Of a stretch of DNA of 46,423 nt, positions 8,437-16,105 are shown one piece after another. Made by a program: the position numbers and the translations under genes. The notes under the pieces were generated by a model. That model searched no databases. It was given only the letters and a program-made list of their open reading frames with translations, and was not told the DNA's origin. Numbering within the stretch: position 1 is the first letter of the stretch; each line of letters opens with the position of its first letter. This DNA is from an uncultured Lachnospiraceae bacterium (lineage in GTDB: Bacteria; Bacillota; Clostridia; Lachnospirales; Lachnospiraceae), in NCBI GenBank assembly GCA_944380095.1, contig CALWGP010000007.1, positions 1-46,423 of the forward strand, written 5' to 3'.

Positions 8437-8465
8437 AGTATAGCGAAAATGCGTCATTCTGTCAA
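8437..8465 (-). promoter_or_regulatory. SigA promoter of nrdR
   Basis: Perfect -35 TTGACA (8460-8465), 17-base spacer, -10 TATACT (8437-8442) on the minus strand, 35 bases before the nrdR ATG. This is one of the best promoter matches in the window. Confidence 0.85.
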
Positions 8466-8490
8466 TTGTCCCACATCTTCTGACCTTCCC

Positions 8491-8730
8491 TTACGGCACA
8501 TCCACCAGGATAATGTCCGGTCCGATCTGTTTGATGTCGGGATAGCAGATCACATATTCCGTATCAAAGCCCAGAAAGCGTTTGAAACCATTAAACCCGC
8601 TTACGCCGGGCACCATGATCTTACTGATGCAGCCGGTGCATTCATCGAACTCAAAATCGATCACATGGCCCATCTTCCTGCAGTCGCGCAGATTCACTAC
8701 ATCCTTGCATTTCAATTCCGAAAACAGCAT
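8491..8730 (-). CDS. ylmC: YlmC/YmxH family sporulation protein (PRC-barrel)
   Basis: A 79-residue protein of the small YlmC/YmxH family with a PRC-barrel-like fold. Conserved features are MLFSELKCKDVVN at the start, then GHVIDFEFDE and ISKIMVPG. The start at 8730 follows AAAGGAG with good spacing; an upstream codon would add six unlikely residues. The family is linked to sporulation by its usual place next to sigG, but no molecular function is established. Here it keeps the position after sigE/sigG although sigG has been turned around. Confidence 0.8.
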   Translation of the reverse strand: MLFSELKCKDVVNLRDCRKMGHVIDFEFDECTGCISKIMVPGVSGFNGFKRFLGFDTEYVICYPDIKQIGPDIILVDVP

Positions 8731-8777
8731 ACGCGCTCCTTTGGGCACTGCACGGCATCCCTGCCGCGGTTTTTTAT

Positions 8778-8804
8778 TATCTTATGCCGTTTTTGCCTTT
8801 TCGT
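8778..8804 (-). promoter_or_regulatory. Possible mother-cell (SigE/SigK-like) promoter before ylmC
   Basis: A -10-like CATAAGATA (8778-8786) fits the CATA-NNN-TA pattern of SigE/SigK promoters, and an AC dinucleotide lies 16 bases upstream (8803-8804), as SigK -35 elements have. The elements are short and could occur by chance. Confidence 0.25.
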
Positions 8805-8820
8805 GAGCAAAACCGTATAA

Positions 8821-8882
8821 AAAAAGCCTTCTTGGTCCATGCTTGTAATACCTTTCAACAAGCGTAAACCAGGAGGCTTTTT
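8821..8882 (+). promoter_or_regulatory. Hairpin enclosing the sigG ribosome site; terminator on the minus strand
   Basis: Outer arms 8821-8836 and 8868-8882 pair with one wobble and one bulge. An inner stem GCTTGT/ACAAGC (8841-8846 and 8858-8863) closes an 11-base loop. The AGGAGG of sigG (8871-8876) lies entirely inside the descending arm, the following T-run acts as spacer, and the ATG begins two bases after the stem. In sigG mRNA this should hide the ribosome site. On the opposite strand the same hairpin is followed by seven T residues and would work as an intrinsic terminator for transcripts arriving from sigE. Confidence 0.7.
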
Positions 8883-8884
8883 GT

Positions 8885-9664
8885 ATGGCATTGAATAAAG
8901 TGGAAATCTGCGGGGTCAATACGTCCCGTCTGCCGGTGCTGACCAATGAGGAAAAGGACGAATTGTTCGCAAAAATCCGTCAGGGGGATATCCATGCGCG
9001 GGAACTGTTCATCAACGGAAACCTCCGCCTTGTTTTAAGCGTAATCAAGCGGTTTTCCTCCAGCAGCGAAAATGTGGACGACCTGTTCCAGATCGGCTGC
9101 ATCGGCCTGATCAAAGCCATTGACAATTTCAACACCGAACTTGGAGTACGTTTCTCCACCTATGCGGTCCCCATGATCATCGGGGAAATCCGGCGGTTTT
9201 TACGGGACAACAATTCCATCCGGGTCAGCCGTTCCCTGCGCGATACGGCCTATAAAGCCATCTATGCCCGGGAAACTTTGATGAAGAAAAACCAGAAGGA
9301 ACCCACCATTGCAGAGGTTGCAACGGAAGTGGGGATTTCCCGGGAGGATATCGTCTATGCCCTGGACGCCATCCAAAATCCCATGAGTCTGTATGAACCG
9401 GTCTATACGGACGGGGGCGATACCCTCTATGTCATGGACCAGATCCGGGATAAAAAAAACAGGGAAGAGACCTGGATCGAGCATCTCTCCCTCTCCGACG
9501 CCATGAAAAAACTCAACAGCCGGGAGCACGAAATCATCGTCCTGCGGTTTTTCGAAGGCAAAACCCAGATGGAGGTAGCCGACGCCATCGGCATCTCCCA
9601 GGCGCAGGTTTCCCGCCTGGAAAAGAATGCCCTGCGCATCATGCGCGCCTATTTAAGCGCTTAA
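8885..9664 (+). CDS. sigG: Forespore RNA polymerase sigma factor SigG
   Basis: 259-residue late-forespore sigma factor. The N-terminus NKVEICGVNTSRLPVL is diagnostic of SigG. Region 2 shows NGNLRLVLSVIKRF, DLFQIGCIGL and FSTYAVPMIIGEIRRFLRD; region 3 includes EPTIAEVATEVGI; region 4 ends with ISQAQVSRLEK. It is the only convincing plus-strand gene and converges on sigE with 12 bases between the stops, whereas in Bacillus and most relatives it follows sigE in the same direction. The ATG sits behind AGGAGG, which is buried in a leader hairpin. No clear SigF or SigG promoter could be picked out upstream. Confidence 0.96.
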   Translation: MALNKVEICGVNTSRLPVLTNEEKDELFAKIRQGDIHARELFINGNLRLVLSVIKRFSSSSENVDDLFQIGCIGLIKAIDNFNTELGVRFSTYAVPMIIGEIRRFLRDNNSIRVSRSLRDTAYKAIYARETLMKKNQKEPTIAEVATEVGISREDIVYALDAIQNPMSLYEPVYTDGGDTLYVMDQIRDKKNREETWIEHLSLSDAMKKLNSREHEIIVLRFFEGKTQMEVADAIGISQAQVSRLEKNALRIMRAYLSA

Positions 9665-9676
9665 CCGCCTTTTGTC

Positions 9677-10417
9677 TTACTCCCTTGCCATCTCTTTTTT
9701 CAGGCGTTTCATAATCTTTTTTTCCAGCCTGGAAATATAGGACTGGGAGATTCCCAGATGCCCCGCCACTTCCTTCTGGGTCATTTCCCTGCCGTCCGGC
9801 GCGTTTAGCCCGAAACGCAGATTGACGATGGTGCGTTCCCGCTCGGACAGTCTTTCCACGGCCCTGCGCAGGATCTTTTTTTCCGCTTCGTTTTCAATAT
9901 CCTTATAAATCACGTCCTCATCCGTCCCCAGGATATCGGACAGCAGCAGTTCATTTCCGTCCCAGTCCACGTTTAAGGGTTCGTCGATAGAAACCTCCAT
10001 CCTGGTTTTGCTGTTTCTGCGCAGGTACATAAGGATTTCGTTTTCAATGCAGCGGGAGGCATACGTGGCCAGTTTGATGTTTTTCCCGGGATTGAACGTA
10101 TTGATGGATTTGATCAGCCCGATGGTTCCGATGGAGATCAGATCTTCCACCCCCACCCCCGTATTGTCGAATTTTTTCGCGATATATACCACCAGCCGCA
10201 GGTTATGCTCAATGAGGATGGTCCTGGCCTCCTGGGCAAATTCCTCCGATTCCAGGTCCCGGATCACTTCATTTTCCTGGGCGCTTTCCAGCGGCGGCGG
10301 AAGGACCTCCGCTCCGCCGATGTAGTGGATATCCCCTTCCTTTGCCATAAAAAAAGCCGGATCCCTGCGGATGATTTTAAACTGCATCTTTCCCGGCATC
10401 GCTACTTTCAATATCAT
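9677..10417 (-). CDS. sigE: Mother-cell sigma factor SigE (pro-SigE)
   Basis: 246-residue sigma factor made as an inactive precursor. Aligning the [12 protein letters not shown] motif (from residue 32) with Bacillus SigE puts the removed pro-sequence at about residues 1-31. It is rich in basic and hydrophobic residues, consistent with membrane association. Region 2 has [24 protein letters not shown] and [19 protein letters not shown]; region 4 ends [18 protein letters not shown]. The ATG at 10417 has AAAGGAG in front. It overlaps the 3' end of spoIIGA, its processing protease, by 41 bases. No terminator lies in the 12 bases before convergent sigG. Confidence 0.96.
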   Translation of the reverse strand: MILKVAMPGKMQFKIIRRDPAFFMAKEGDIHYIGGAEVLPPPLESAQENEVIRDLESEEFAQEARTILIEHNLRLVVYIAKKFDNTGVGVEDLISIGTIGLIKSINTFNPGKNIKLATYASRCIENEILMYLRRNSKTRMEVSIDEPLNVDWDGNELLLSDILGTDEDVIYKDIENEAEKKILRRAVERLSERERTIVNLRFGLNAPDGREMTQKEVAGHLGISQSYISRLEKKIMKRLKKEMARE

Positions 10418-11288
10418 GATTTTCTCCTTTCTCTTCTTCCAGTATCGCGGGATGCAGAAGCATCTGCCACTGTCCCAAAGAGGACAGTCTCTCCTGGCTG
10501 ACTGCAATCAGGACTTTCTTTCGCACCCTCTCCTGCCCTGCCCGGTACAGGCGCATTTCTTCCACCGCGGCCGCCTGCAGAAGGCCGCGCTTTTTCCCTA
10601 CCGAATGATAGGGGATCACCCGGAATTTTTCCGGCTTTTCCAGGATACCCAGTTTTTCCAGAACTTCCCGGTCCGCAACGCACACCGGCCTGCCCGTACA
10701 GGGATCTGCCAGGCAGTTCCCGCTGTCTGCCAAAGCGGTGACTTCCACGGTCTTGCCTCCTTCTGTCAGTCTCACCTGCCAGATGGGATTTTCCCGTTTG
10801 CAGCACTCCCTCTTCCATAAGCTACACAGGGCCAGCACCGCTGCCAGCGAAAAAAAAAGGATCGAAACCACGGTATCCGGCCCTGCCTTTTCTTTTCCAA
10901 ACGCCCGGCAGACGCCCAAAACCGCGGACAAAGTCCCGCCCAGCAGACAGGCTCCCGCCCCATAAAGCCCTGCGGCCCGCAAAAGGTCCCTGCCGCTTTT
11001 TTGGCAAAAAGCAAAAGCCAGCATCCCCAGGCTTTCCCCAAAAAACAGCAGGATTTTTCCTGCTCCCGCTGCCTGGGCCCCCGCCGGCAGGCGGGCAAAA
11101 ATCCCTTCCGTCCCCAAAGCCGGACAGAGGAATACGGCCAGATATCCCCCGGCAGCGCACGCCGCAGCCAAAAGCAGCCGGCGGCGGGAAATCCGGTAAT
11201 CCCCCAGACGGTCCGTCAGCACAAGAAGAAGGCAGTTCATTCCGAAATGCAGGAAAAAGAGCCGGTCTATGTATACCTCGTACCTCAT
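10377..11288 (-). CDS. spoIIGA: Sigma-E processing peptidase SpoIIGA
   Basis: 303-residue membrane aspartic protease that converts pro-SigE to active SigE in the mother cell. The N-terminal half (about residues 8-155) is a series of hydrophobic segments. The C-terminal domain carries the catalytic motif LADSGN with Asp 188, then DPCTGRPV. The start at 11288 ([12 protein letters not shown]) matches the family N-terminus and has GGAGGGAG just upstream. It is co-transcribed with sigE from a Spo0A-type promoter. Moderate divergence is normal for this fast-evolving family. Confidence 0.92.
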   Translation of the reverse strand: MRYEVYIDRLFFLHFGMNCLLLVLTDRLGDYRISRRRLLLAAACAAGGYLAVFLCPALGTEGIFARLPAGAQAAGAGKILLFFGESLGMLAFAFCQKSGRDLLRAAGLYGAGACLLGGTLSAVLGVCRAFGKEKAGPDTVVSILFFSLAAVLALCSLWKRECCKRENPIWQVRLTEGGKTVEVTALADSGNCLADPCTGRPVCVADREVLEKLGILEKPEKFRVIPYHSVGKKRGLLQAAAVEEMRLYRAGQERVRKKVLIAVSQERLSSLGQWQMLLHPAILEEEKGENHDIESSDAGKDAV

Positions 11289-11310
11289 CTCTCCCTCCGT
11301 TCTGTCCTTT

Positions 11311-11343
11311 ATTATAGGGCGCTTCGCCGGCAAAATTTGTCAA
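11311..11343 (-). promoter_or_regulatory. spoIIG promoter with extended spacer
   Basis: Perfect -35 TTGACA (11338-11343) and perfect -10 TATAAT (11311-11316) are 21 bases apart, about four more than SigA prefers. Bacillus subtilis spoIIG has the same kind of long spacer (22) and needs Spo0A-P. A second, weaker Spo0A-like sequence TGACAAA overlaps the -35. Confidence 0.75.
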
Positions 11344-11379
11344 AACACAGTGCTTTGGGGACGGAATTTTCTGCGGCTT

Positions 11380-11386
11380 TTCGACA
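11380..11386 (-). promoter_or_regulatory. Spo0A box
   Basis: TGTCGAA on the minus strand, a perfect 0A box within TTTGTCGAAAA, about 75-80 bases upstream of the predicted spoIIGA start of transcription. It abuts the T-run of the trpS terminator. Confidence 0.7.
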
Positions 11387-11435
11387 AAAAAATCCGGCGT
11401 CTTCTCTGCTTTCAGAGTAGAACGCCGGATTTTTT
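11386..11435 (-). terminator. Intrinsic terminator after trpS (bidirectional)
   Basis: Perfect 9-bp stem ATCCGGCGT/ACGCCGGAT (11392-11400 and 11422-11430), with an inner CTCTG/CAGAG stem and runs of A and T on both sides. It starts about 10 bases after the trpS stop and separates trpS from the spoIIGA promoter. Confidence 0.9.
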
Positions 11436-11444
11436 CCCGTACTT

Positions 11445-12506
11445 TTATTTTAACAGATTGTCGTTTTCAAAATAGTCGATCCGCATGGCATGACGGACCC
11501 TTGCGAGGGTTTTTGCCGCTTTCTTTTCCGCTGCCGCGCTGCCTTCCCGCAGGATCTCATACACTTCGGGCAGCCTCTGTTCCCAGCTCTTTCTTCTTTC
11601 CCGGATGGGCTCCAGCTCCGCCTGGATCACACGGTTTAAGAACTTCTTTACTTTCACGTCTCCTAAGCCGCCGCGGCGGTAATGATCCTTAAGCTCCTCC
11701 AGTCCGCTGTACTCCGGCAGGAATTCCTCAAAGTACTCCGGGCGGCAGAAAGCATCCAGGTAGATAAAGACCGGGTTGCCTTCCACGGTGCCGGGATCTT
11801 CCACCCGCAGGTGGTTGGGATCCGTAAACATGGACATGACTTTTTTCCGGATTTCTTCCGGTTCGTCCGACAGATAAATGCAGTTGCCAAGGGATTTGCT
11901 CATCTTGGCCTTGCCGTCTATGCCGGGCAGTCTCTGGCAGGAAGCGTTCTGCGGAAGGATGATCTGCGGATCCGTCAGCGTCTCTCCGTAAACCGAATTG
12001 AATTTATGGACGATTTCCTTACACTGTTCCAGCATGGGCATCTGATCTTCCCCTACCGGGACCGCCGTAGCGCAAAACGCGGTGATATCCGCCGCCTGGC
12101 TGATGGGATAACAGAAAAAGCCCACCGGGATACTGGCTTCAAAATTTCGCATGGCGATTTCCGCTTTTACCGTGGGATTTCTCTGCACACGGGATACCGT
12201 CACCAGGTTCATGTAATAGAAGGTCAGCTCCGTCAGCTGGGGAACCATGGACTGGATAAAGAGAGTGGACTTTGCCGGATCCAGTCCGCAGGCCAGGTAG
12301 TCCAAGGCCACCTGCATGATGTTCTGGCGCACTTTCTCCGGATGCTCCGCGTTGTCCGTCAGCGCCTGGGCGTCCGCAATCATAATGTAAATTTCATCGT
12401 AGCGTCCGGAATTCTGCAGCCTCACCCGCTCTTTGAGCGAACCTACATAATGTCCCACATGAAGGCGGCCCGTAGGACGGTCGCCTGTCAGAATAATCTG
12501 TTTCAT
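11445..12506 (-). CDS. trpS: Tryptophanyl-tRNA synthetase
   Basis: 353-residue class I synthetase charging tRNA-Trp. It starts [19 protein letters not shown], containing the HIGH-type motif, and has KMSKSLGN as the KMSKS loop. Length is in the usual range. The ATG at 12506 follows GGAGGGAAC. It sits between ftsZ and spoIIGA, a place where no synthetase is found in Bacillus. The 163-base gap upstream shows no T-box signature and no convincing promoter, so it may be read from ftsZ. Confidence 0.95.
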   Translation of the reverse strand: MKQIILTGDRPTGRLHVGHYVGSLKERVRLQNSGRYDEIYIMIADAQALTDNAEHPEKVRQNIMQVALDYLACGLDPAKSTLFIQSMVPQLTELTFYYMNLVTVSRVQRNPTVKAEIAMRNFEASIPVGFFCYPISQAADITAFCATAVPVGEDQMPMLEQCKEIVHKFNSVYGETLTDPQIILPQNASCQRLPGIDGKAKMSKSLGNCIYLSDEPEEIRKKVMSMFTDPNHLRVEDPGTVEGNPVFIYLDAFCRPEYFEEFLPEYSGLEELKDHYRRGGLGDVKVKKFLNRVIQAELEPIRERRKSWEQRLPEVYEILREGSAAAEKKAAKTLARVRHAMRIDYFENDNLLK

Positions 12507-12593
12507 TGTTCCCTCCATATCGGAGCGCTCTTTGCCCCGTTGATCCGTATTCCCTTTCCTTAGGCAAAAACGAAATTTCCCGTCGGGCAAGGG

Positions 12594-12634
12594 AAAGCTG
12601 CCGCCGGCCGACTGTAGGGGCTGACGACAGCTTT
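12594..12634 (-). terminator. Hairpin after ftsZ, weak terminator candidate
   Basis: A 10-bp stem AAAGCTGTCG/CGGCAGCTTT (one wobble) lies about 35 bases after the ftsZ stop. It is followed by CCC rather than a T-run, so it may only partly stop transcription, or protect the ftsZ mRNA end. Confidence 0.35.
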
Positions 12635-12669
12635 AAAACGTCTTGTCAGTTCTGTAAAAATGCCCTCGC

Positions 12670-13875
12670 TTATTTCCTCTGCAGGAAATCCGGAATCTTT
12701 AACGTCTTCTCCTCCACCTTGCTGCGCAGGCTGGCAGGCGGCTTCTGGATGCCGGTAAGGTTGGACTTGGGCTCCCCGGTGTGCGCGCCGGGCTGGAGCG
12801 GGCTGGTAAAGGGCCTGCTGGTGGTAGCGCCGGATGCGTTTACCGTGGTCTTTAAGCCGGATACGCTGCCCTTGCCGGTCATGGCGGTTTTCTTTGCAAA
12901 GGAAGACGTAAACTTCGAAGACTGTGTCTCCTCGATGCCGGTAGCGATCACAGTCACCCTGCAGTAATCCGCCAGGTTGGAATCATACATGGCGCCGAAA
13001 ATAATGTTCACATCGTCGCCGGTGATCTCCCTGACATAATCCACCGCATCCGAAGCGTCAAACATGGAAATATCCCCGGATACATTGACGATAATATCGC
13101 TGGCCCCCGCAATGGTGGTCTCAAGCAGCGGGCTCTCCACCGCTTCCTTGACTGCCTGTACGGCCTTGTCGTCCCCTTTGCCTTCCCCGATGCCGATATG
13201 GGCGATGCCCTTATCCCGCATAACGGTCTGTACGTCCGCAAAGTCCAGATTGATCACCGCAGGCACGTTGATCAGGTCCGTGATCCCCTGTACGGCCTGC
13301 TGGAGTACCTCGTCCGCCTTCATCAGAGCTTCCGGCATACTGGTACGCTTGTCTACGATCTCAAGAATCTTGTCATTGGGAATGACGATGAGGGTATCTA
13401 CGTTCTGTTTCAGCTTCTCGATGCCCTCCAGGGCGTTGTTCATCCGGGTCTTGGCCTCGAAACGAAACGGCTTGGTCACTACGCCTACGGTAAGGATCCC
13501 CTTGTCCTTTGCCAGCTTGGCCACTACAGGGGCCGCGCCGGTACCGGTACCGCCTCCCATGCCGCAGGTAACGAATACCATATCCGCTCCTTCCAAAGCG
13601 TTCGCAATCTCTTCCGCGCTCTCCTGCGCCGCCTGCTCGCCGATCTCCGGCTTGGCGCCGGCCCCCAGGCCCTTGGTCAGCTTCTCGCCGATCTGGAGAT
13701 TTTTCTCCGCTTTGCAAAACTGCAGCGCCTGTTTATCCGTATTGGCACCGATAAACTCCACGCCGTCAATTTTCTCGTCTATCATTCTATTTACAGCGTT
13801 ATTACCCGCGCCGCCGACACCGAATACGATGATCTTGGCCGCGGACTCCGCATCGTTTACTTTGATCTCCAGCAA
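12670..13875 (-). CDS. ftsZ: Cell division protein FtsZ
   Basis: 401-residue tubulin-like GTPase that forms the division ring. Motifs include [13 protein letters not shown] near the start, the signature GGGTGTG at 107-113, and the C-terminal partner-binding peptide [10 protein letters not shown]. The start is taken as TTG at 13875: it gives MLEIKVN, as in related FtsZ, and lies 8 bases behind a perfect AAGGAGG. An ATG (13893) and a GTG (13905) further upstream have poorer sites. ftsA, its usual neighbour, is absent. A promoter sits directly upstream. Confidence 0.97.
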   Translation of the reverse strand: MLEIKVNDAESAAKIIVFGVGGAGNNAVNRMIDEKIDGVEFIGANTDKQALQFCKAEKNLQIGEKLTKGLGAGAKPEIGEQAAQESAEEIANALEGADMVFVTCGMGGGTGTGAAPVVAKLAKDKGILTVGVVTKPFRFEAKTRMNNALEGIEKLKQNVDTLIVIPNDKILEIVDKRTSMPEALMKADEVLQQAVQGITDLINVPAVINLDFADVQTVMRDKGIAHIGIGEGKGDDKAVQAVKEAVESPLLETTIAGASDIIVNVSGDISMFDASDAVDYVREITGDDVNIIFGAMYDSNLADYCRVTVIATGIEETQSSKFTSSFAKKTAMTGKGSVSGLKTTVNASGATTSRPFTSPLQPGAHTGEPKSNLTGIQKPPASLRSKVEEKTLKIPDFLQRK

Positions 13876-13917
13876 GGTTGTATCCTCCTTCATTCCCTCT
13901 GTCACTTCATACTAGAT

Positions 13918-13946
13918 ATCATATAATCATTTTCCCAAATGCGCAA
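13918..13946 (-). promoter_or_regulatory. SigA promoter of ftsZ
   Basis: TTGCGC (13941-13946), 17 bases, TATGAT (13918-13923) on the minus strand, between ftsQ and ftsZ, about 40 bases before the ftsZ start codon. It lets ftsZ be made independently of the upstream dcw genes. Confidence 0.65.
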
Positions 13947-13981
13947 CCTCTTTTTTTCAATTTATCCCCCTTTTTCAGGGC

Positions 13982-14770
13982 TTACCGGTCTTCCTGAAAG
14001 GAGATATTTTCCCTTTCTTCCGTATAATTTTCCATGCGCAAAACCCCGCTTTTTCCTTCCAGCCGGGGCAGGATGTACTTAAGCTGCATGACCTTTTCCT
14101 CCACAGCGTCCGTTCCAAGCCTGACGCGCACGTTTTCAAAATACAGGGTAATCTCGCCGGATTCATTGAAATAGATCTTGTCCGTGCTGATTTCATATTT
14201 CGACAGCATCTGCGTAATGGAAAGGATTTTCTGGAAGACCGTATCGTCCTCCACCGGGAGGGGTTCGTAAAGCACCACATGGTCAAAGGCGATCCCCGTT
14301 ACCTGGGGCACGCCCCGCGTCCTTGTTTCCGAAGATTCCACCACAATGCCGTCCCGGTCAAAATACAGATACCGCCCCATATATTCCACATATCCGGCCA
14401 CCGTTTTTTCGTATACCATAATCCGGATCGTATCCGGGGAAAGGACTTTCACCGTCATGGTCTGGATAAAGGGAATATCGGTAATTTCCCGGTTTTGATA
14501 GCGCAAAGAAAGATACAGGGAATTATAGGAAAGCCTGTCCTTTAACACCATCCCGGTAATTTCCTCGTCCGTGTAATGCAGGTTCCCTTCCACGGTAATG
14601 TTTTTCACTTGGTAGCGGGCGGCGACAAAAAAGAAAGCGACGAGCAAAAGGGCAAAAAGGGCGGCGGCAGCGGCCAAGACGACGATACCCCTGCCCTTCC
14701 CCCTGCCTGCTTTTTTCTTTTTTTCGTTCTTTCCACCGGCCATCAGCCTGAAATTACGTTTCGCTGCCAA
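13982..14770 (-). CDS. ftsQ: Cell division protein FtsQ/DivIB
   Basis: 262-residue bitopic membrane protein of the divisome. It has a very basic cytoplasmic N-terminus (KKKK near residues 17-20), one membrane helix at about 29-50, and a POTRA domain from about residue 53 (YQVKNITVEGNLHYTDEEI), followed by the beta domain. It scaffolds FtsL/DivIC and the septal PBP. The start is TTG at 14770 behind AGGAG with a 6-base gap. It overlaps murA by 17 bases. Sequence is divergent, as is normal for this family. Confidence 0.85.
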   Translation of the reverse strand: MAAKRNFRLMAGGKNEKKKKAGRGKGRGIVVLAAAAALFALLLVAFFFVAARYQVKNITVEGNLHYTDEEITGMVLKDRLSYNSLYLSLRYQNREITDIPFIQTMTVKVLSPDTIRIMVYEKTVAGYVEYMGRYLYFDRDGIVVESSETRTRGVPQVTGIAFDHVVLYEPLPVEDDTVFQKILSITQMLSKYEISTDKIYFNESGEITLYFENVRVRLGTDAVEEKVMQLKYILPRLEGKSGVLRMENYTEERENISFQEDR

Positions 14771-16007
14771 TGTCTGCTCCTAAACTTTTCAAATCCCTGA
14801 CAATATCTTCATATCCCCGGTCAATAAACCGGCGGTTGTACACCCGGGAATACCCTGCAGCGCATACCCCCGCCAGCACCAGCGCGGCCCCGCCGCGCAG
14901 CTCCCGGGCAGTGACGCTGCATCCGGTCAGCAGCCTGGGCCCCTGCGTCCGGGCACAGTTTCCCTCTACCTCAATCCCGGCTCCCATACGGTTTAATTCC
15001 TCCGCAACCGCAAGCCTTCCGTTAAAAATCCGCTCCGTCAGGCTGCTCTTTCCCTGCGCCCGGCAAAGGGCCACCAGCAGCGGGGACTGCAGATCCGTAG
15101 GGATTTCCGGATAGACACCGGTTTCCAGCGCCCCGGGACTTTTCAGCTCCCCGGATCTTTCCACCCAAATCCCCTCTTTGTCTGCGGCAATTTGGGCCCC
15201 CATCCGCTGCGCCAGCTTAAGCACCTCTGTCAGCTGCCGGGCCGGCGCGCCGGACAGCCTGGCCCTTCCCCCGGCGGCCAGTACGCCGATAAGATAGGTC
15301 CCCGCCACAATCCGGTCCGGTTCCACACGCCACCGGCTTTCGTGCAGGCAGGAAACCCCTTCCACCGTAATGTGTCCGCTCCCCCCGCCGAAAACCCTGG
15401 CCCCGGCCCCGTTTAAAAAGCTGCACAGCGCACGGATCTCAGGCTCTTTGGCACAGCGGTAAATTTCCGTGGTCCCTTCCGCCAGCACCGCCGCCAGCAC
15501 TGCGTTTTCCGTGGCGCCCACGCTGGGAAATTTCAGGATGATCCTCGCCCCGGACAGCCGTCCTGCCCTGCCGGCCAGATGGTCCCCGTCCTGCGTAAAG
15601 ACTGCGCCAAGCTGTCTTAATGCGTCCAGATGCATGTCAATGGGGCGGTCCCCGATGACGCACCCGCCGGGATGCTGGAAATAAACTTCCCTGCACCGGC
15701 CCAGCATCGCCCCCGCCAGGATGACGGAGGAACGCATCCGGGTCACGTATTCTTCGGGCAGATGACACCGGCTGATCCGGGAAGCGTCGATCACCAGTTT
15801 TCTGCCTTCCCTCACAACTTTCGCGCCCACGCTTCTTAAAAGCTCACACATGCAGGATACGTCCGATATTTCCGGACAATTTGAAAGCACCGTGACGCCG
15901 GGCACCAGCACGCTGGCCGCCATAACCGGCAGCGCCGCGTTTTTGGAACCCTGGATTGCGGCCTCTCCCAAAAGAGGGGTCCCTCCCCGTACCTGAATCC
16001 ATCCCAA
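14754..16007 (-). CDS. murA: UDP-N-acetylglucosamine 1-carboxyvinyltransferase
   Basis: 417-residue cytosolic enzyme for the first committed step of peptidoglycan synthesis, adding enolpyruvate from PEP to UDP-GlcNAc. The N-terminal IQGSKNAALPV and the loop HPGGCVIGDRPID with the catalytic, fosfomycin-reactive Cys are intact. The reading frame opens at TTG 16007 (MGWIQVRGG), which matches the family start; no in-frame ATG is available nearby and the ribosome site GGTGG is modest. In Bacillus murG and murB occupy this part of the dcw cluster, so murA is an uncommon occupant. A long leader hairpin lies just upstream. Confidence 0.95.
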   Translation of the reverse strand: MGWIQVRGGTPLLGEAAIQGSKNAALPVMAASVLVPGVTVLSNCPEISDVSCMCELLRSVGAKVVREGRKLVIDASRISRCHLPEEYVTRMRSSVILAGAMLGRCREVYFQHPGGCVIGDRPIDMHLDALRQLGAVFTQDGDHLAGRAGRLSGARIILKFPSVGATENAVLAAVLAEGTTEIYRCAKEPEIRALCSFLNGAGARVFGGGSGHITVEGVSCLHESRWRVEPDRIVAGTYLIGVLAAGGRARLSGAPARQLTEVLKLAQRMGAQIAADKEGIWVERSGELKSPGALETGVYPEIPTDLQSPLLVALCRAQGKSSLTERIFNGRLAVAEELNRMGAGIEVEGNCARTQGPRLLTGCSVTARELRGGAALVLAGVCAAGYSRVYNRRFIDRGYEDIVRDLKSLGADIGSET

Positions 16008-16018
16008 CTGTCCACCAT

Positions 16019-16058
16019 CCCCGTCAAAATAAGACTTATTCTATCTTATGTGGCGGGG
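16019..16058 (-). promoter_or_regulatory. Leader hairpin upstream of murA
   Basis: Seven-bp outer stem (16019-16025 with 16052-16058, one wobble) and a 6-bp inner stem ATAAGA/TCTTAT around a 9-base loop. On the minus strand it ends 11 bases before the TTG start and close to the presumed ribosome site. There is no T-run. Possibly translational control or an mRNA stabiliser; function unknown. Confidence 0.4.
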
Positions 16059-16105
16059 ACGGATTGTTGCCTTTTTCTTTGGAAGTGCCGGGAACGAAAG
16101 CCTTC

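Noticed and set aside
8706..8734. A SigG-like promoter (TGCATT with CATACGC) upstream of sigG
   Set aside because: It lies across the start of ylmC, the -10 deviates from the consensus, and the distance to sigG is long; too weak to call.
9664..9677. Inverted repeats bounding the sigG inversion
   Set aside because: The hairpin upstream of sigG has no matching copy near the sigE-sigG junction, so no repeat-mediated inversion can be shown.
12507..12669. A T-box or tryptophan-sensing leader before trpS
   Set aside because: The conserved T-box sequence (GGTGGNACCGCG type) is absent and the only stem found lies close to the ftsZ end.
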